Positions 42,806 through 52,617 of a stretch of 64,000 bases of DNA are shown here, piece after piece. The position numbers and the translations under genes are program-made. Positions within the stretch are counted from its first letter, which is position 1. The number at the start of each line of letters is the position of its first letter. Under the pieces are notes generated by a model. It worked only from the letters and a program-made list of their open reading frames with translations. It ran no database searches and was not told where the DNA came from. The stretch spans positions 124,001 through 188,000 of the forward strand of contig NZ_NNRI01000021.1 in NCBI RefSeq assembly GCF_002270415.1, in the 5' to 3' direction. This stretch comes from Mesorhizobium sophorae. Lineage in GTDB: Bacteria; Pseudomonadota; Alphaproteobacteria; Rhizobiales; Rhizobiaceae.

Positions 42806-45800
42806 TTAGACGCCCGGCTGAGCGGCTGCCGGCTCGGGACGCAGATAGGCGTGCAGCGCCCTGACGCATTCATCCATCTGCCTCTCATGCGACACATTGC
42901 GCGAAGCGATCGTGAGATGAGCATTTTGATAGATCGGCTCACGCTCAGCGATCTGTTGCGTGATAGTGCCCAGCAGGTCCGAGGCCTGCTGCAGCCGGCG
43001 ACCGCGTCGTCTCCCGAGCCGTCGCATTATCAGGTCGGCATCGGCCTTGAGCCAGATCGAGACCGCCTTGTCCTGGATGAGCCCATGGGTCTGCTGATGG
43101 ATGAAGGAACTGTCACCGGTCGCGAGCACTGCCGGTCCTTGCTTCAGCACACGCGCAATCACTCTCGCCTCAAGCTCCCTGAAATGCTCCTCGCCATGGG
43201 TTTCGCAAAGTTTTTTTATCGACATGCCGGCCTCTTTCCTGATCTCGGCATCGGAGTCGATGAATTTCAACCCCAACCCTTTTGCAAGCCGCTCGCCAAT
43301 GGTGGATTTACCGACGCCCGACATGCCGACGAGCGCTATCGGCCGCACGCCGAGGGCCGGCGCAATCTGGCTTGCTTCCGGCGACCTGGCGATCTCGGAC
43401 ATTCTTGATTTTTCGCCAACTCGCATTCCAAATGCCGCAGCAGCGCTCCATCTAGGATCCTCTTCGGCTTTCCAGTTTGGTATGCCAAGGGCGCCTTTGG
43501 GGATCGCAACCTCGGCACAGACCTCGATGGCGCGTTTCATCAGTTCCTCGGCCTTGGCTTGCGGAGCATCCCCGCTTGAATGCTGCTGCCGAAGCTTGCC
43601 AAGGATCTTATAAGTGTCGTGATTGGCCAGTTTGGCCCTGTAGCTGCCTGGCGTGTGAAACTCGACCTCGAAGCGATAAGCTTCGGGCGTGGCGAGCACT
43701 ACCTTGATGCCCAAGAAATTTCGAGTCTGCTTACTGAACCAGTTGACCACGCTGACCTCGGTGTAGCCCCGGTCATCGAAGGCCAGCATGGCTTTCTTGA
43801 AAGCGTTTATAAAATGCTCGTCAGGGATTTCGAAGACATGGCGTACAGCATTGGTGAGGAGCTGTGGAGCGCTGCCGGGCGGGACGCTCATGCCGGTGAG
43901 TTCATCTGTTATGGAGGCATGCGATTTCAAGCGGCGCTCCAGATGGGGCATCTTCATCTGGAAGTCCGCTTTCCAGAGGCTTTCGGCGACGCCGAGCGCG
44001 GCCTCGGTGATTTTGCTCTCTTCGGCTCTAGCGCGGGCAGCCTCGATCTGGGCGCGCTCTGAAGCCTCCGCGCGGGTCAGCGCAATCATCATGTCGGCAT
44101 CCTCGGCGGTGGGCCGGAGGCCAGAAGGTTTCGGCAGAATGCCTTGCTCCGCAGCGAATTTGATCGAGGCCTCCATGATGCCCGCGGCCAGCGTGGGGTT
44201 GTCTTTCAGATCATCCAAGGTCGCATCGACGTCAAACCTTCCCTGGGCGAGGGTCGCCGCAACGCCCTTGACATAGGGCACGGACTTCAAGCCCGGTGTC
44301 TGGTGGAGGAGCCGCTGAAGGTAGCTGCCCTTCTTGAAGAAAAGGTTGGCGCCAGTATCGGATTTATAGGCGTCGGTGCCGACCTTGATGCCGAGGCTCA
44401 GCAAGTTGGTTGCGCTTTGTACGAGGTCGTCCGGATTGTAACCATCTGGGCGAGAATCGATGCGAGCAGGATAGTGGTCGAGCAAAAGCTGGATGCGGTC
44501 TCGTGGCTGAGGCGTTGCCGGATAGGTCTCGGTCAGACCCGGGAAAAGCTCGCACAGCCTTGCGCTGAAGCTCGGGTTTGCGGCGTTCGCGCTTTCGATT
44601 GTTTCGGGCAGGAGTTGTCCACCCTGCTTGACTGCCCATGCCACAAGGTCGGAGACGAGCAACTCGGCCATTTCGCGGGCAACCGGATGTTTGGCGACCT
44701 CAATCTCGCGCCTCGCCCTCGCAAACGTGTTCTGGATATCCTGGCCACTCACCTCTTCCTGGTTCAACAGCTGACCGATATCTCGCCGGAGCTCCTTGTG
44801 AACGCCCTCATAGGTGCCAAAGACGGCACGCTCGGCAAACCAGCGTCGTGCTTCATGGGATTGAGCCAGAAAGCTTCGCTGCAGGCAGGTATAAGTTTCC
44901 AGAACATTCTGCGTGGCAGAGAGGATCTGGCGGGCGCGACTGAACTGGTAATCGTCGCCCTCAAGCGCCGGGGTATGGGACTTTGGCGGCTTCAGCGACG
45001 GAAGTCCCAGAGCTTGCTCCCGGTGATCGAACGCGCGCAAATGCTCATAAAGCTGCGGCCGGTCGCCGAGGATGATGACGGTGTCGCCGTCGAAGTCGCC
45101 GTCAAGTTTTTTCTGCTCACCGGTCGGGACAGCCACCAACGAGCCCGGGGCAAACACCTCGGTCGCCTGCAGGATGCCGAGGCAGTCGAGCGGCGTGTCC
45201 ACCTTGACGCGGTCCTTGCTCGAGGTCCAGCTCGCATGGCATTTGACGTCCTCGGCAGACATCACCAGCCCACGGTCGGCGTAGGCGGCCGGCCACATCT
45301 TATCCGGGACAACGATCAGAATGCCTTTGGCAAAAAAGGTCGGATCGTTGGCCGCCAGTTCCCTCCCCGACTTCTGGGCGACGTTGAAGCTGTATTGGAT
45401 GGCCGTGCAGTTATCGAGAAACACAGCGGTCGGATCCCCCTCGAGGGCCGACTTGACTCCTTCTGGGGCAAACGGGCGCAGGTTGGGCTTGTCATAGGGC
45501 GAGCGCCCGATCAGCACGCCGCTCGTCCCCGTCAACGTCTCGCTCTTGAGCGTCGGCACATGGAGACACTCGTCGCTGGAGGGTATGGCAACCGCGCCAG
45601 GACCGTCGATATGTCCGCCAGTCACGGTTCGAAACAGCTCCTCGGCCGACAGCCTTTGCCCCTGTCGGCTCTCGAGCCAGGTCTTGGCCTTCTCTTGCGC
45701 CTCATCGGCCACCGACTCGCTGCGTGGATAATGTTGCAGCGCCGAGGCAGGCAGGGACGATCTGCGTCCCTCAGCAAAGGCAGGCACCCGATCAGGACCT

Positions 45801-48800
45801 TCCTGCCGGCGGGCGCGATGAACAGCCGGCATGCGGTTGGCCAGCGAGGCCTTGATGAAACCGCAGCCATTATGCGATCGCAAGGCGATCGGGCCTTCCG
45901 GCCCAGTTAGCTTGAAGGGATGTTCCTGGTTCGCAGGGCGATCCGGCAGCAGCGACAGTTTGAAGGCGCCCTCCAGCGCGTAGTCGTGAGGGCCCAGCCC
46001 CTTGATTCCTGGAGGCGCGGCAAAACCCCTGCGCTGCATGTAATAATATGCCTCCTTGAAAGGGGCCCAGGCGCGCAATAGCTGCTCGAACGCCGTGCCC
46101 GATGCGGTATCGGCATACGGAATGGCCAGCAGCTTTCCGCCAGGAGACATGGCTGCCGCGGCGTCCGGGGCGCGGGCGGCGAGCTGCGAGAGGGTCGGTT
46201 TCGGTGGTTTTAACTTGCTTCCGCCGAACAGGTCCATGCGGTATGGCACACCCTCGACGGTAACCGTACGCGCCAGCATGAAGGGGCTGGGCTTTCCTGG
46301 CAGCTGCACCGCGACGACTGGCAAAGCTCCCGAGGTCAGGCGATGAAAAATCGAATAGCGTGTCTCGGGCTCCGTGGCCACTGGCCGGCCCTGCATGTCC
46401 ACCACCGGCAACTGCATCAGTCCCGCCTCACCTTGCGGCGGTCTGGGCTCGTGGTCCATTGCTCGCAACACCTGATGGACGTCGAACACCGACGCTGGAT
46501 GTTGGGCCTGGACCGTCGCCACATTCTGCGCCATGAACGTGTCCAGCCCATCAAGCGGGGTCTCTGCCGCGATCTCCGCGATCAGGTTCCAACTCATGGT
46601 GGAAAGGTCGCCTTCGATGAGGCCGGCCGTTTTCTCCAAAATCTCCTTGGTCTTGAACTGCAGCTCTTCTTGCCTCACCCGCAAATCGGACTTCTTGCCC
46701 TCGACATACGGCCGGCGGAACAATGTCGCCAGAACCGTGCGGGTCTTGAGCACTTGATAGATCGACAAGGCGGGGCGACGGCTCGAGTACGGGCCACGGG
46801 TCCGCTCGCCATCGCCTGCTTTGAGATGCGCCTCAATCTTATGCTCGACGATCGGTTGAATGTCGTTCAGCAAATTCAGAGCCTGCCTCCGATGCCAGCG
46901 CAGGCTCTTGCGCGGGCTGCGCGCCAGCGGCAGCACGGCGAGGCAGAGATTGCCCATGGTTTCGAGGTTGTTCTCAGCGGCAAAACCAGGGGCACGATGC
47001 AATTCCGTAAGCCGATCCAACGCCGGCCGTGCGAGCAAACCGAGATCGTCAAACAATCGAGCCTTGGCCAGCGCCTTGAAAATCACGGCGATGTTCAGAA
47101 CGTGGGTCTGCTCCAGACGATCACTGGCATAGTGAAGGTAGCGGGCCAGCTGGTGTAGCCGATCCTTCAGCAGAGCGGTCTCTATGATCTCTCCTGTGTC
47201 CTCTCCCCTGGTGACACTTCGCCCCAGAGCATTGGCCATCATGCCGAGCTCAAGTGTGGTGAACGTTCCGAATCGTTGGCCTCCGGAGCCCAGTTTGCGC
47301 ACGATGTCCAGGACTGCCTGGTGGCACGCCGCTGCTTCCGGCCACTTGCTGAAGCCGTTCACAAGGTTCGCCAATCCCTGCGGACTAAAATCAGAGAGCC
47401 GGTTGTCACGGCGAAGCACCTCACCGGCGATCGCGACCGTGGCCTTGCTGCAGCCCGTCTCGTCCGGCCACTTGCTGAAACCGTTGACCAGGTTCGCCAG
47501 GTTCTGGGGAGTAAAATCAGAGATCAAGGCGCTTTCGGAGCGACGAAGGACCGCCTCGGCAATAGCGACTGTGGCCTCGCGACAGGCCCCTCCGTCCGGC
47601 CACTTGCTAAAACCGTTCGCCAGGTTTGCCACGTCCTGCGCATTAAAATCAGAGAGCTGGGCTTCGCGTTTGGCAAGGCGAGAGACCTCGCCGGCGATCG
47701 CGACTGTTGCCTCGCGGCAGTGCGGCGCTTCCGGCCACTTGCTGAAACCGTTCACCAGGTTCGCCAGGTGCTGCGCAGTAACGTCAGAGAGCTGGGCTTC
47801 GCGTTTGGCAAAGCGAGAGACCTCGCCGGCGATCGCGATTGTGGCCTCGCGGCAGTGCGGCGCTTCCGGCCACTTGCTGAAACCGTTCGCCAGGTTTGCC
47901 ACGTCCTGCGCATTAAAGTCAGAGAGCTGGGCTTCGCGTTTGGCAAGGCGAGAGACCTCGCTGGCGATCGTGACTGTGGCCTCGCGGCAGTCCGGCGCTT
48001 CCGGCCACTTGCTGAAACCGTTCACCAGATTCGCCAGCCCCTGCTGGGTAAAGTCAAAGAGCCGGACGTCGCGTTTGGCGCGGCGAGAGACCTCGCTGGC
48101 GATCGCGACTATGGCCTCGCGGCAGTGCGGCGCTTCCGGCCACTTGCTGAAACCGTTCACCAGGTTCGCCAGGTGCTGCGGAGTAACGTCAGAGAGCTGG
48201 GCTTCGCGTTTGGCAAAGCGAGAGACCTGGCTGGCGATCGCGACTGTGGCCTCGCGGCAGCCAGGCGCTTGCGGCCACTTGCTGAAACCATTCACCAGGT
48301 TCGCCAGGTCCTGCGGAGTAAAATCAGAGATCAAGGCGCCGCTTCCGGAGCGACGAAGGACCGCCTCGGCGATAGCGACTGTGGCCTTGCGACAGTCCGG
48401 TGCTTCCGGCCACTTGCTGAAACCGTTCACCAGGTTCGCCAGCCCCTGCTGAGTAAAGTCAAAGAGCCGGACGTCGCGTTTAGCGCGGCGAAGGACCTCA
48501 CTGGCGATCGCCACTGTGGCTTCGCGGCAGTCCGGCACTTCCGCCCACTTACTGAAACCATTTACCAGGCACGTCAGATGCTCCTGCATAAAGTCAGAGA
48601 GCCCGACCTCGCTTTCGGCGCGGCGAAGGACCTCATCGGCGATCGCGGCTGTGGCCTTGCGACAGTCCGGTGCTTCCGGCCACTTGCTGAAACCATTGGC
48701 CAGCAACGAGAGATTTTGGCTGCCCAGCTCACCTAGTACGCCCCTTTGATCCTGACAAATTCGGGCGATTCTCATCGCTCCATCGCGACATTTCGTCGAC

Positions 48801-50383
48801 AATGGGTCCCGACCGAATGATGATGCGAAGAGCGAAAGCGCTCTCGGTTCAATCTTCTTCATTAACGCGAGATCAAGCTGCGACAGCCGAGCTGCGACAG
48901 CCCTGCAAGCTTCTATCCCTGCCTGCCCTCCCGCATACCGGCTCACCGCATTGCACGTAGTGGCGTACCCCCATGATTGCCGGGCGTCGATATCTTCCTC
49001 CAAGCGCGGGACAAATTTGCGTTCAAAATCGACGGAGGCCTTTTGCATGAACGTTGCTTGATCCGGCATCCGCAGGCGCTTGGAATGCTTCACCACCTCT
49101 CTTGAGAACCCCCCGATGTCACGCGCGTTAGCAATTCCTCTTAGTGCTGCATGCAACTCGCCTGAATACTGTGGATCAGGTCGCTCAAAGCTGGCGTGGC
49201 TCTGCGCGGCTACGTCGTCTACGCGCCGCTTTCCAAGTCCAGGACCCAGGTCGCTTGCGGATTGCCTTGGCTGCGGAAGCGCGCCCGATTGCGAGCTCTC
49301 GGCCGCCTGATTGCGCTGGCGCATGCTTGCTTGCGAGTCTCCGGCCGCCCGATCGCCGCGCCAATGCTCGCTATCAGAGCGCGAGGAGCCTTCTTCCCGA
49401 TAGAGTGCGCGACGATCCTGTCGCTGAGGCGGGCGCTCAGCCCATTGCGAGCCCTCGGCCGCCCGATCGCCGCGCCAGGGTTCGTCCCCGAAACGCGAGG
49501 GGCCTTCTTCCCGATAGGGTGCGCCACGATCCTGTCGCTGAGGCGGGCGCTCAGCCCATTGCGAGCCCTCGGCCGCCCGATCGCCGCGCCAATGCTCGCT
49601 ATCAGAGCGGGAAGAGCTTTCTTCCCGATAGGGTGCGCCACGATCCTGTCGCTGGGGCGGGCGCTCGCCCCTTTGCGAGCCCTCGGCCGCCCGATCGCCG
49701 CGCCAATGCTCGCCACCAGAGCGGGAAGAGCTTTCTTCCCGATAGGGTGCGCCACGATCCTGTCGCTGGGGCGGGCGCTCGCGGCGCCAGGGTTCATCCC
49801 CGAAACGCGAGGGGCCTTCTTCCCGATTGAATGCGCCACGATCCTGTCGCTGAGGCGGGCGCTCGCCCCTTTGCGAGCCCTCGGCCGCCCGATCGCCGCG
49901 CCAATGCTCGCCACCAGAGCGGGAAGAGCTTTCTTCCCGATAGGGTGCGCCACGATCCTGTCGCTGGGGCGGGCGCTCGCGGCGCCAGGGTTCATCCCCG
50001 AAACGCGAGGGGCCTTCTTCCCGATTGAATGCGCCACGATCCTGTCGCTGAGGCGGGCGCTCGCCCCTTTGCGAGCCCTCCGCCACCTGATCGCCGCGCC
50101 AGGGTTCATCCTCGAAATGCGACCAGCCTTCCTCCCTATCCAACCCGCGCCGCCTCCCGCGTGCGCCAACTGATGGATGAGGAGACGCGTCCCGCAGGAT
50201 ATCACTGGTGCGGACGGGTCCGCCCTCTGGATTTTCATGGTCGGAACGCATCCGCTCCATGAGCGAATTGAACTGTTGGCCACCTTGTCCAGAGGCAGGA
50301 CCGCGGGCCCCCCCTATGTCCTGCGCGCCCCCAGCTCTGACTTGCCCACTGTACAAGCCACCACGTCGACCAATACCCGTCAT
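42806..50383 (-). CDS. Giant SKWP-repeat type III effector with RNA-polymerase-like and shikimate-kinase-like domains
   Basis: About 2525 residues from ATG 50383 (CGGGG then TTGGCT upstream; a frame start at 50626 adds 81 unlikely residues). Order: Arg/Glu/Asp-rich tandem repeats about 84-338 (PPQRQDR seven times); 11 SKWP repeats of 42-45 residues about 558-1035 (LVNGFSKWPEAPDCREATVA); a large middle region with GVLIGRSPYDKPNLRPF about 1622-1638 and KLDGDFDGDTVII (DFDGD 1763-1767), then KVGTDAYKSDTG about 2010; and a C-terminal AroK-like domain 2345-2515 with GMSGVGKST and FIDSDAE. SKWP repeats define the RipS/XopAD effectors of Ralstonia/Xanthomonas and occur in a known M. loti effector. 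A tts-box candidate lies about 90 bp upstream. Injected into plant cells (inference). Confidence 0.9.
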   Translation of the reverse strand: MTGIGRRGGLYSGQVRAGGAQDIGGARGPASGQGGQQFNSLMERMRSDHENPEGGPVRTSDILRDASPHPSVGARGRRRGLDREEGWSHFEDEPWRGDQVAEGSQRGERPPQRQDRGAFNREEGPSRFGDEPWRRERPPQRQDRGAPYREESSSRSGGEHWRGDRAAEGSQRGERPPQRQDRGAFNREEGPSRFGDEPWRRERPPQRQDRGAPYREESSSRSGGEHWRGDRAAEGSQRGERPPQRQDRGAPYREESSSRSDSEHWRGDRAAEGSQWAERPPQRQDRGAPYREEGPSRFGDEPWRGDRAAEGSQWAERPPQRQDRRALYREEGSSRSDSEHWRGDRAAGDSQASMRQRNQAAESSQSGALPQPRQSASDLGPGLGKRRVDDVAAQSHASFERPDPQYSGELHAALRGIANARDIGGFSREVVKHSKRLRMPDQATFMQKASVDFERKFVPRLEEDIDARQSWGYATTCNAVSRYAGGQAGIEACRAVAARLSQLDLALMKKIEPRALSLFASSFGRDPLSTKCRDGAMRIARICQDQRGVLGELGSQNLSLLANGFSKWPEAPDCRKATAAIADEVLRRAESEVGLSDFMQEHLTCLVNGFSKWAEVPDCREATVAIASEVLRRAKRDVRLFDFTQQGLANLVNGFSKWPEAPDCRKATVAIAEAVLRRSGSGALISDFTPQDLANLVNGFSKWPQAPGCREATVAIASQVSRFAKREAQLSDVTPQHLANLVNGFSKWPEAPHCREAIVAIASEVSRRAKRDVRLFDFTQQGLANLVNGFSKWPEAPDCREATVTIASEVSRLAKREAQLSDFNAQDVANLANGFSKWPEAPHCREATIAIAGEVSRFAKREAQLSDVTAQHLANLVNGFSKWPEAPHCREATVAIAGEVSRLAKREAQLSDFNAQDVANLANGFSKWPDGGACREATVAIAEAVLRRSESALISDFTPQNLANLVNGFSKWPDETGCSKATVAIAGEVLRRDNRLSDFSPQGLANLVNGFSKWPEAAACHQAVLDIVRKLGSGGQRFGTFTTLELGMMANALGRSVTRGEDTGEIIETALLKDRLHQLARYLHYASDRLEQTHVLNIAVIFKALAKARLFDDLGLLARPALDRLTELHRAPGFAAENNLETMGNLCLAVLPLARSPRKSLRWHRRQALNLLNDIQPIVEHKIEAHLKAGDGERTRGPYSSRRPALSIYQVLKTRTVLATLFRRPYVEGKKSDLRVRQEELQFKTKEILEKTAGLIEGDLSTMSWNLIAEIAAETPLDGLDTFMAQNVATVQAQHPASVFDVHQVLRAMDHEPRPPQGEAGLMQLPVVDMQGRPVATEPETRYSIFHRLTSGALPVVAVQLPGKPSPFMLARTVTVEGVPYRMDLFGGSKLKPPKPTLSQLAARAPDAAAAMSPGGKLLAIPYADTASGTAFEQLLRAWAPFKEAYYYMQRRGFAAPPGIKGLGPHDYALEGAFKLSLLPDRPANQEHPFKLTGPEGPIALRSHNGCGFIKASLANRMPAVHRARRQEGPDRVPAFAEGRRSSLPASALQHYPRSESVADEAQEKAKTWLESRQGQRLSAEELFRTVTGGHIDGPGAVAIPSSDECLHVPTLKSETLTGTSGVLIGRSPYDKPNLRPFAPEGVKSALEGDPTAVFLDNCTAIQYSFNVAQKSGRELAANDPTFFAKGILIVVPDKMWPAAYADRGLVMSAEDVKCHASWTSSKDRVKVDTPLDCLGILQATEVFAPGSLVAVPTGEQKKLDGDFDGDTVIILGDRPQLYEHLRAFDHREQALGLPSLKPPKSHTPALEGDDYQFSRARQILSATQNVLETYTCLQRSFLAQSHEARRWFAERAVFGTYEGVHKELRRDIGQLLNQEEVSGQDIQNTFARARREIEVAKHPVAREMAELLVSDLVAWAVKQGGQLLPETIESANAANPSFSARLCELFPGLTETYPATPQPRDRIQLLLDHYPARIDSRPDGYNPDDLVQSATNLLSLGIKVGTDAYKSDTGANLFFKKGSYLQRLLHQTPGLKSVPYVKGVAATLAQGRFDVDATLDDLKDNPTLAAGIMEASIKFAAEQGILPKPSGLRPTAEDADMMIALTRAEASERAQIEAARARAEESKITEAALGVAESLWKADFQMKMPHLERRLKSHASITDELTGMSVPPGSAPQLLTNAVRHVFEIPDEHFINAFKKAMLAFDDRGYTEVSVVNWFSKQTRNFLGIKVVLATPEAYRFEVEFHTPGSYRAKLANHDTYKILGKLRQQHSSGDAPQAKAEELMKRAIEVCAEVAIPKGALGIPNWKAEEDPRWSAAAAFGMRVGEKSRMSEIARSPEASQIAPALGVRPIALVGMSGVGKSTIGERLAKGLGLKFIDSDAEIRKEAGMSIKKLCETHGEEHFRELEARVIARVLKQGPAVLATGDSSFIHQQTHGLIQDKAVSIWLKADADLIMRRLGRRRGRRLQQASDLLGTITQQIAEREPIYQNAHLTIASRNVSHERQMDECVRALHAYLRPEPAAAQPGV
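47270..48715 (-). repeat. Eleven tandem SKWP-coding repeats
   Basis: Units of 126-135 bp, each encoding a 42-45-residue alpha-helical repeat with the invariant NGFSKW. Units 5-8 are most alike at DNA level, suggesting recent unit duplication or gene conversion; units 1-2 and 9-11 are more diverged. Armadillo/HEAT-like alpha-solenoid expected. Confidence 0.85.
49370..50130 (-). repeat. Tandem repeats in the effector N-terminal region, including a 198-bp duplicate
   Basis: A 66-residue/198-bp unit (from FNREEGPSRFGDEPWRRERP through to GERPPQRQDRGA) is present twice almost without differences at about 49650-50050, embedded in a longer array of ~100-bp units sharing CACGATCCTGTCGCTG. Purely coding; phase is kept throughout. 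Confidence 0.85.
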
Positions 50384-50456
50384 AGCCAACCCCGAGTGCA
50401 AATGAAAATACAATTGCGCACGGTCATTCCTGTCGCATTGCACGCTGAGGGTATCA

Positions 50457-50487
50457 TCATACTCGTGGTATCTGACGGAAGCCTGAC
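50457..50487 (-). promoter_or_regulatory. Candidate tts box upstream of the SKWP effector
   Basis: Minus strand 50487-50470 reads GTCAGGCTTCCGTCAGAT. It matches 11 of 18 positions of the tts-box core and shares the GTCAG-N5-CGTCAG pattern with the strong box at 15526-15543. It lies about 87 bp upstream of the ATG at 50383. Confidence 0.5.
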
Positions 50488-50564
50488 TAGACCTCATGTT
50501 GGACGAGTATCGCAATAACCTGGCGAGAGATTTATTGCTTTGCGCGGCAACCACCACTGGCGCC

Positions 50565-51026
50565 TCACAGGTCGGCATGCGGGCAGGACGGGATGAGGTG
50601 GCTATGAAGGATCGACTGGATGACATTCTTCAACCGCGATCTTTGCCGGACGATCTGATTGCGCCGCGTCACTTGCCGGCGCAGCGCCTGTGTCGGCTCG
50701 TCCGGAATCCAGACTTCTGGCAGGAAGCCGCTGTCGCCAGAACGCCGGCATCGATCGTATCCGTCTTGATCTTGGCATAGGCAATGATGCGCACCTGCTT
50801 CGGGTTTGCGATCACCACTTCTGTACGTGCGGCGCGACAACCGCGGCGGCCGAGGACGCGTTGCCAGTGGCCTCTATCACCACGATGTCGCTCGGCGCCA
50901 GCTTTGCGGCAAACGCCTCTAGCAGTCGCGCCGCATGTCGACACGGCCCAGCCGCCTGAGCCTGCCGTCCTCCCACGCCACCGCCTCGGCGAAGGCGCGG
51001 TGGATATCCAGTCCGATGATGCACAT
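50565..51026 (-). pseudogene. IS110-family transposase, N-terminal fragment
   Basis: From ATG 51026 (GGAGGCAACAGGC upstream): MCIIGLDIHRAFAEAVAWED, LAPSDIVVIEATGNASSAAA, VVIANPKQVRIIAYAKIKTD, TDTIDAG: the DEDD catalytic N-terminal domain. A shift near 50770 moves the frame to SGFLPEVWIPDEPTQALRRQ, RNQIVRQRSRLKNVIQSILH, and the remainder is missing. Confidence 0.8.
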
Positions 51027-51224
51027 GCCTGTTGCCTCCTTTCTGGCTCGGTCAAGAACGGGAGCTGGCGGGCAACACGACATCTACTGATCCGCGCTCG
51101 CAGCGCATCCGGGAAAGTCGCGAGGGGCGGCCATGTAACGAGCTCGGGCTCTCAGCCAACGGTCTAAAGACGGCCTGCCCGCACCTTCGTGCTCCCGGTG
51201 CCCCAGGTCCCGGATGGGCTCACC

Positions 51225-51515
51225 ATAAGGCCGTTCCAAACAAAGAAACAGCAGGACGAATAGGCACCGCAGATCACATACCGGATAACGGCCAGGTCGA
51301 AAGAATGAACCGGACTATCAAGGATGCCACCTACTACGAGAGCCACGATCAGCTTCGCCAGCACCTTGCAGACTTCGTCTCCGCCTACAACTTCGCTCGT
51401 AGGCTGAAGACCCTCAACGGCCTCACGCCTTACCAGTTCATCTGCGAAGCTTGGGCCACAGAACAACAACGCTTCAAGCTAAATCCGCTCCAGCAAAATG
51501 CCGGGACTAAACACA
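51225..51515 (+). pseudogene. IS481-family transposase, C-terminal fragment
   Basis: Plus strand encodes GQVERMNRTIKDATYYESHD, QLRQHLADFVSAYNFARRLK and LNGLTPYQFICEAWATEQQR, the end of the IS481-type integrase core including its last catalytic Glu (QVERMN). The N-terminal two thirds are absent. It ends where the truncated IS110 gene on the other strand begins. Confidence 0.8.
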
Positions 51516-52593
51516 AGGCTATGAGCAACTTGCGGGCGAGCGCTACGATCATCTTCGTTTTGCGTGCGGCGGTCGGACCTTCCGTTCGCGCCCGGTACCA
51601 TTGGGCCAGAGCGCTATCCTTCTGGAAACGCAGAAAGCGCCAAGCAAGCTGGATCAGGCCGCGACGGACGCGGGCGTTACCTGCCTTCGCCAGTCCCTTC
51701 TGGCGCCGCTTGGAGCCACTTTCGTCGGGCGCGCCGGTCAGGCCGGCATAGCGCGCCACAGCCCGCCGGTCGCGAAGATTGCGGGAGAGCACCTCCTGAA
51801 CCAGCATGTCTGCTGTCTCGATGCCGATGCCGATAATGCTGGCGATGAGACGCACCATCGCGTGCGGCCCCGCCGCCGGCTCCTGTTCGAGACGCGCAAG
51901 GCGGGCCTTCTCGATCGCTTTGATTTGCTCGCAGACCATGGCGAGCCGGGCCATGTCGCGCCGGAGCTCATCGATCGTATTGGGTAGCAGTGGCAGACCG
52001 TCCGGTGTCCGCAGCCCGTCAAGGCGCTGTACTGCCTTTCGCAATTTGGGATTGAAGCTGCGGATCCCGAGCCACGCCAGGATCGCCTTCATGCGGTTGA
52101 TGATCCGCGTGCGCTCGCTGACCAGACTTTCCCGCTCACGGCTTGGACGCCTGGCATCCTCTTCCTCGAGCGTCGGAACTGCGACCATCCCGCAATGTCC
52201 ACGCTCGCCGCGCAGCCAGCCCAGGAAGACGCGCATCAGCATCGCCGTGTCCAACCGATCGGTCTTCGCCCGACGATGTTCGCGCGACACCGCGACGCTA
52301 GTCGAATGGACGACGTGCACCTCGATGCCGCGCCTCTCCAGCCACCGCGCCAGCCAGAACCCATCGCGCCCGGCCTCGAAGGCCAGCGCAATCCGTTCGA
52401 TTGCATTGCCCACCTTGACCGCCTCGTCACGCCACCGCTCCACCAGCCGCAGCAAAGCAATAGGATCAGGCTCCAACTTTTTCAGAGGCAAGCGTTCAAT
52501 GCCGGGAACCTGTCCCGCCGCCAACCAACTCGATTCACTCATTTCAACAACGACGATTACGCTGCTATTTTGATCAAACGGGACGAGCGAACG
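51514..52593 (-). pseudogene. IS110-family transposase, C-terminally truncated
   Basis: About 360 residues: VVVEMSESSWLAAGQVPGIE, RRAKTDRLDTAMLMRVFLGW, TRIINRMKAILAWLGI, then ASIIGIGIETADMLVQEVLS and RYAGLTGAPDESGSKRRQKG with the transposase_20 Ser-containing motif. Similarity ends at KLLIAL near 51514, after which the frame runs into the IS481 fragment. Upstream the frame fuses to an XRE-like LTQEELAARA piece (dispersed repeat copy 2), so the true start is unclear. Confidence 0.8.
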
Positions 52594-52617
52594 GCTCAGA
52601 TCGTCAACCTGGGTCAA

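Noticed and set aside
44144..45910. 588-codon plus-strand frame
   Set aside because: Antisense to the giant effector gene; the minus-strand product has recognisable motifs over the same stretch.
47184..48736. Two long plus-strand repeat-containing frames
   Set aside because: They are the reverse complement of the SKWP repeats; periodicity is inherited from the real gene.
47270..50130. Regular direct repeats as a possible CRISPR array
   Set aside because: Repeats are 100-200 bp, in phase with the reading frame, with no unique spacers of constant length and no cas genes nearby.
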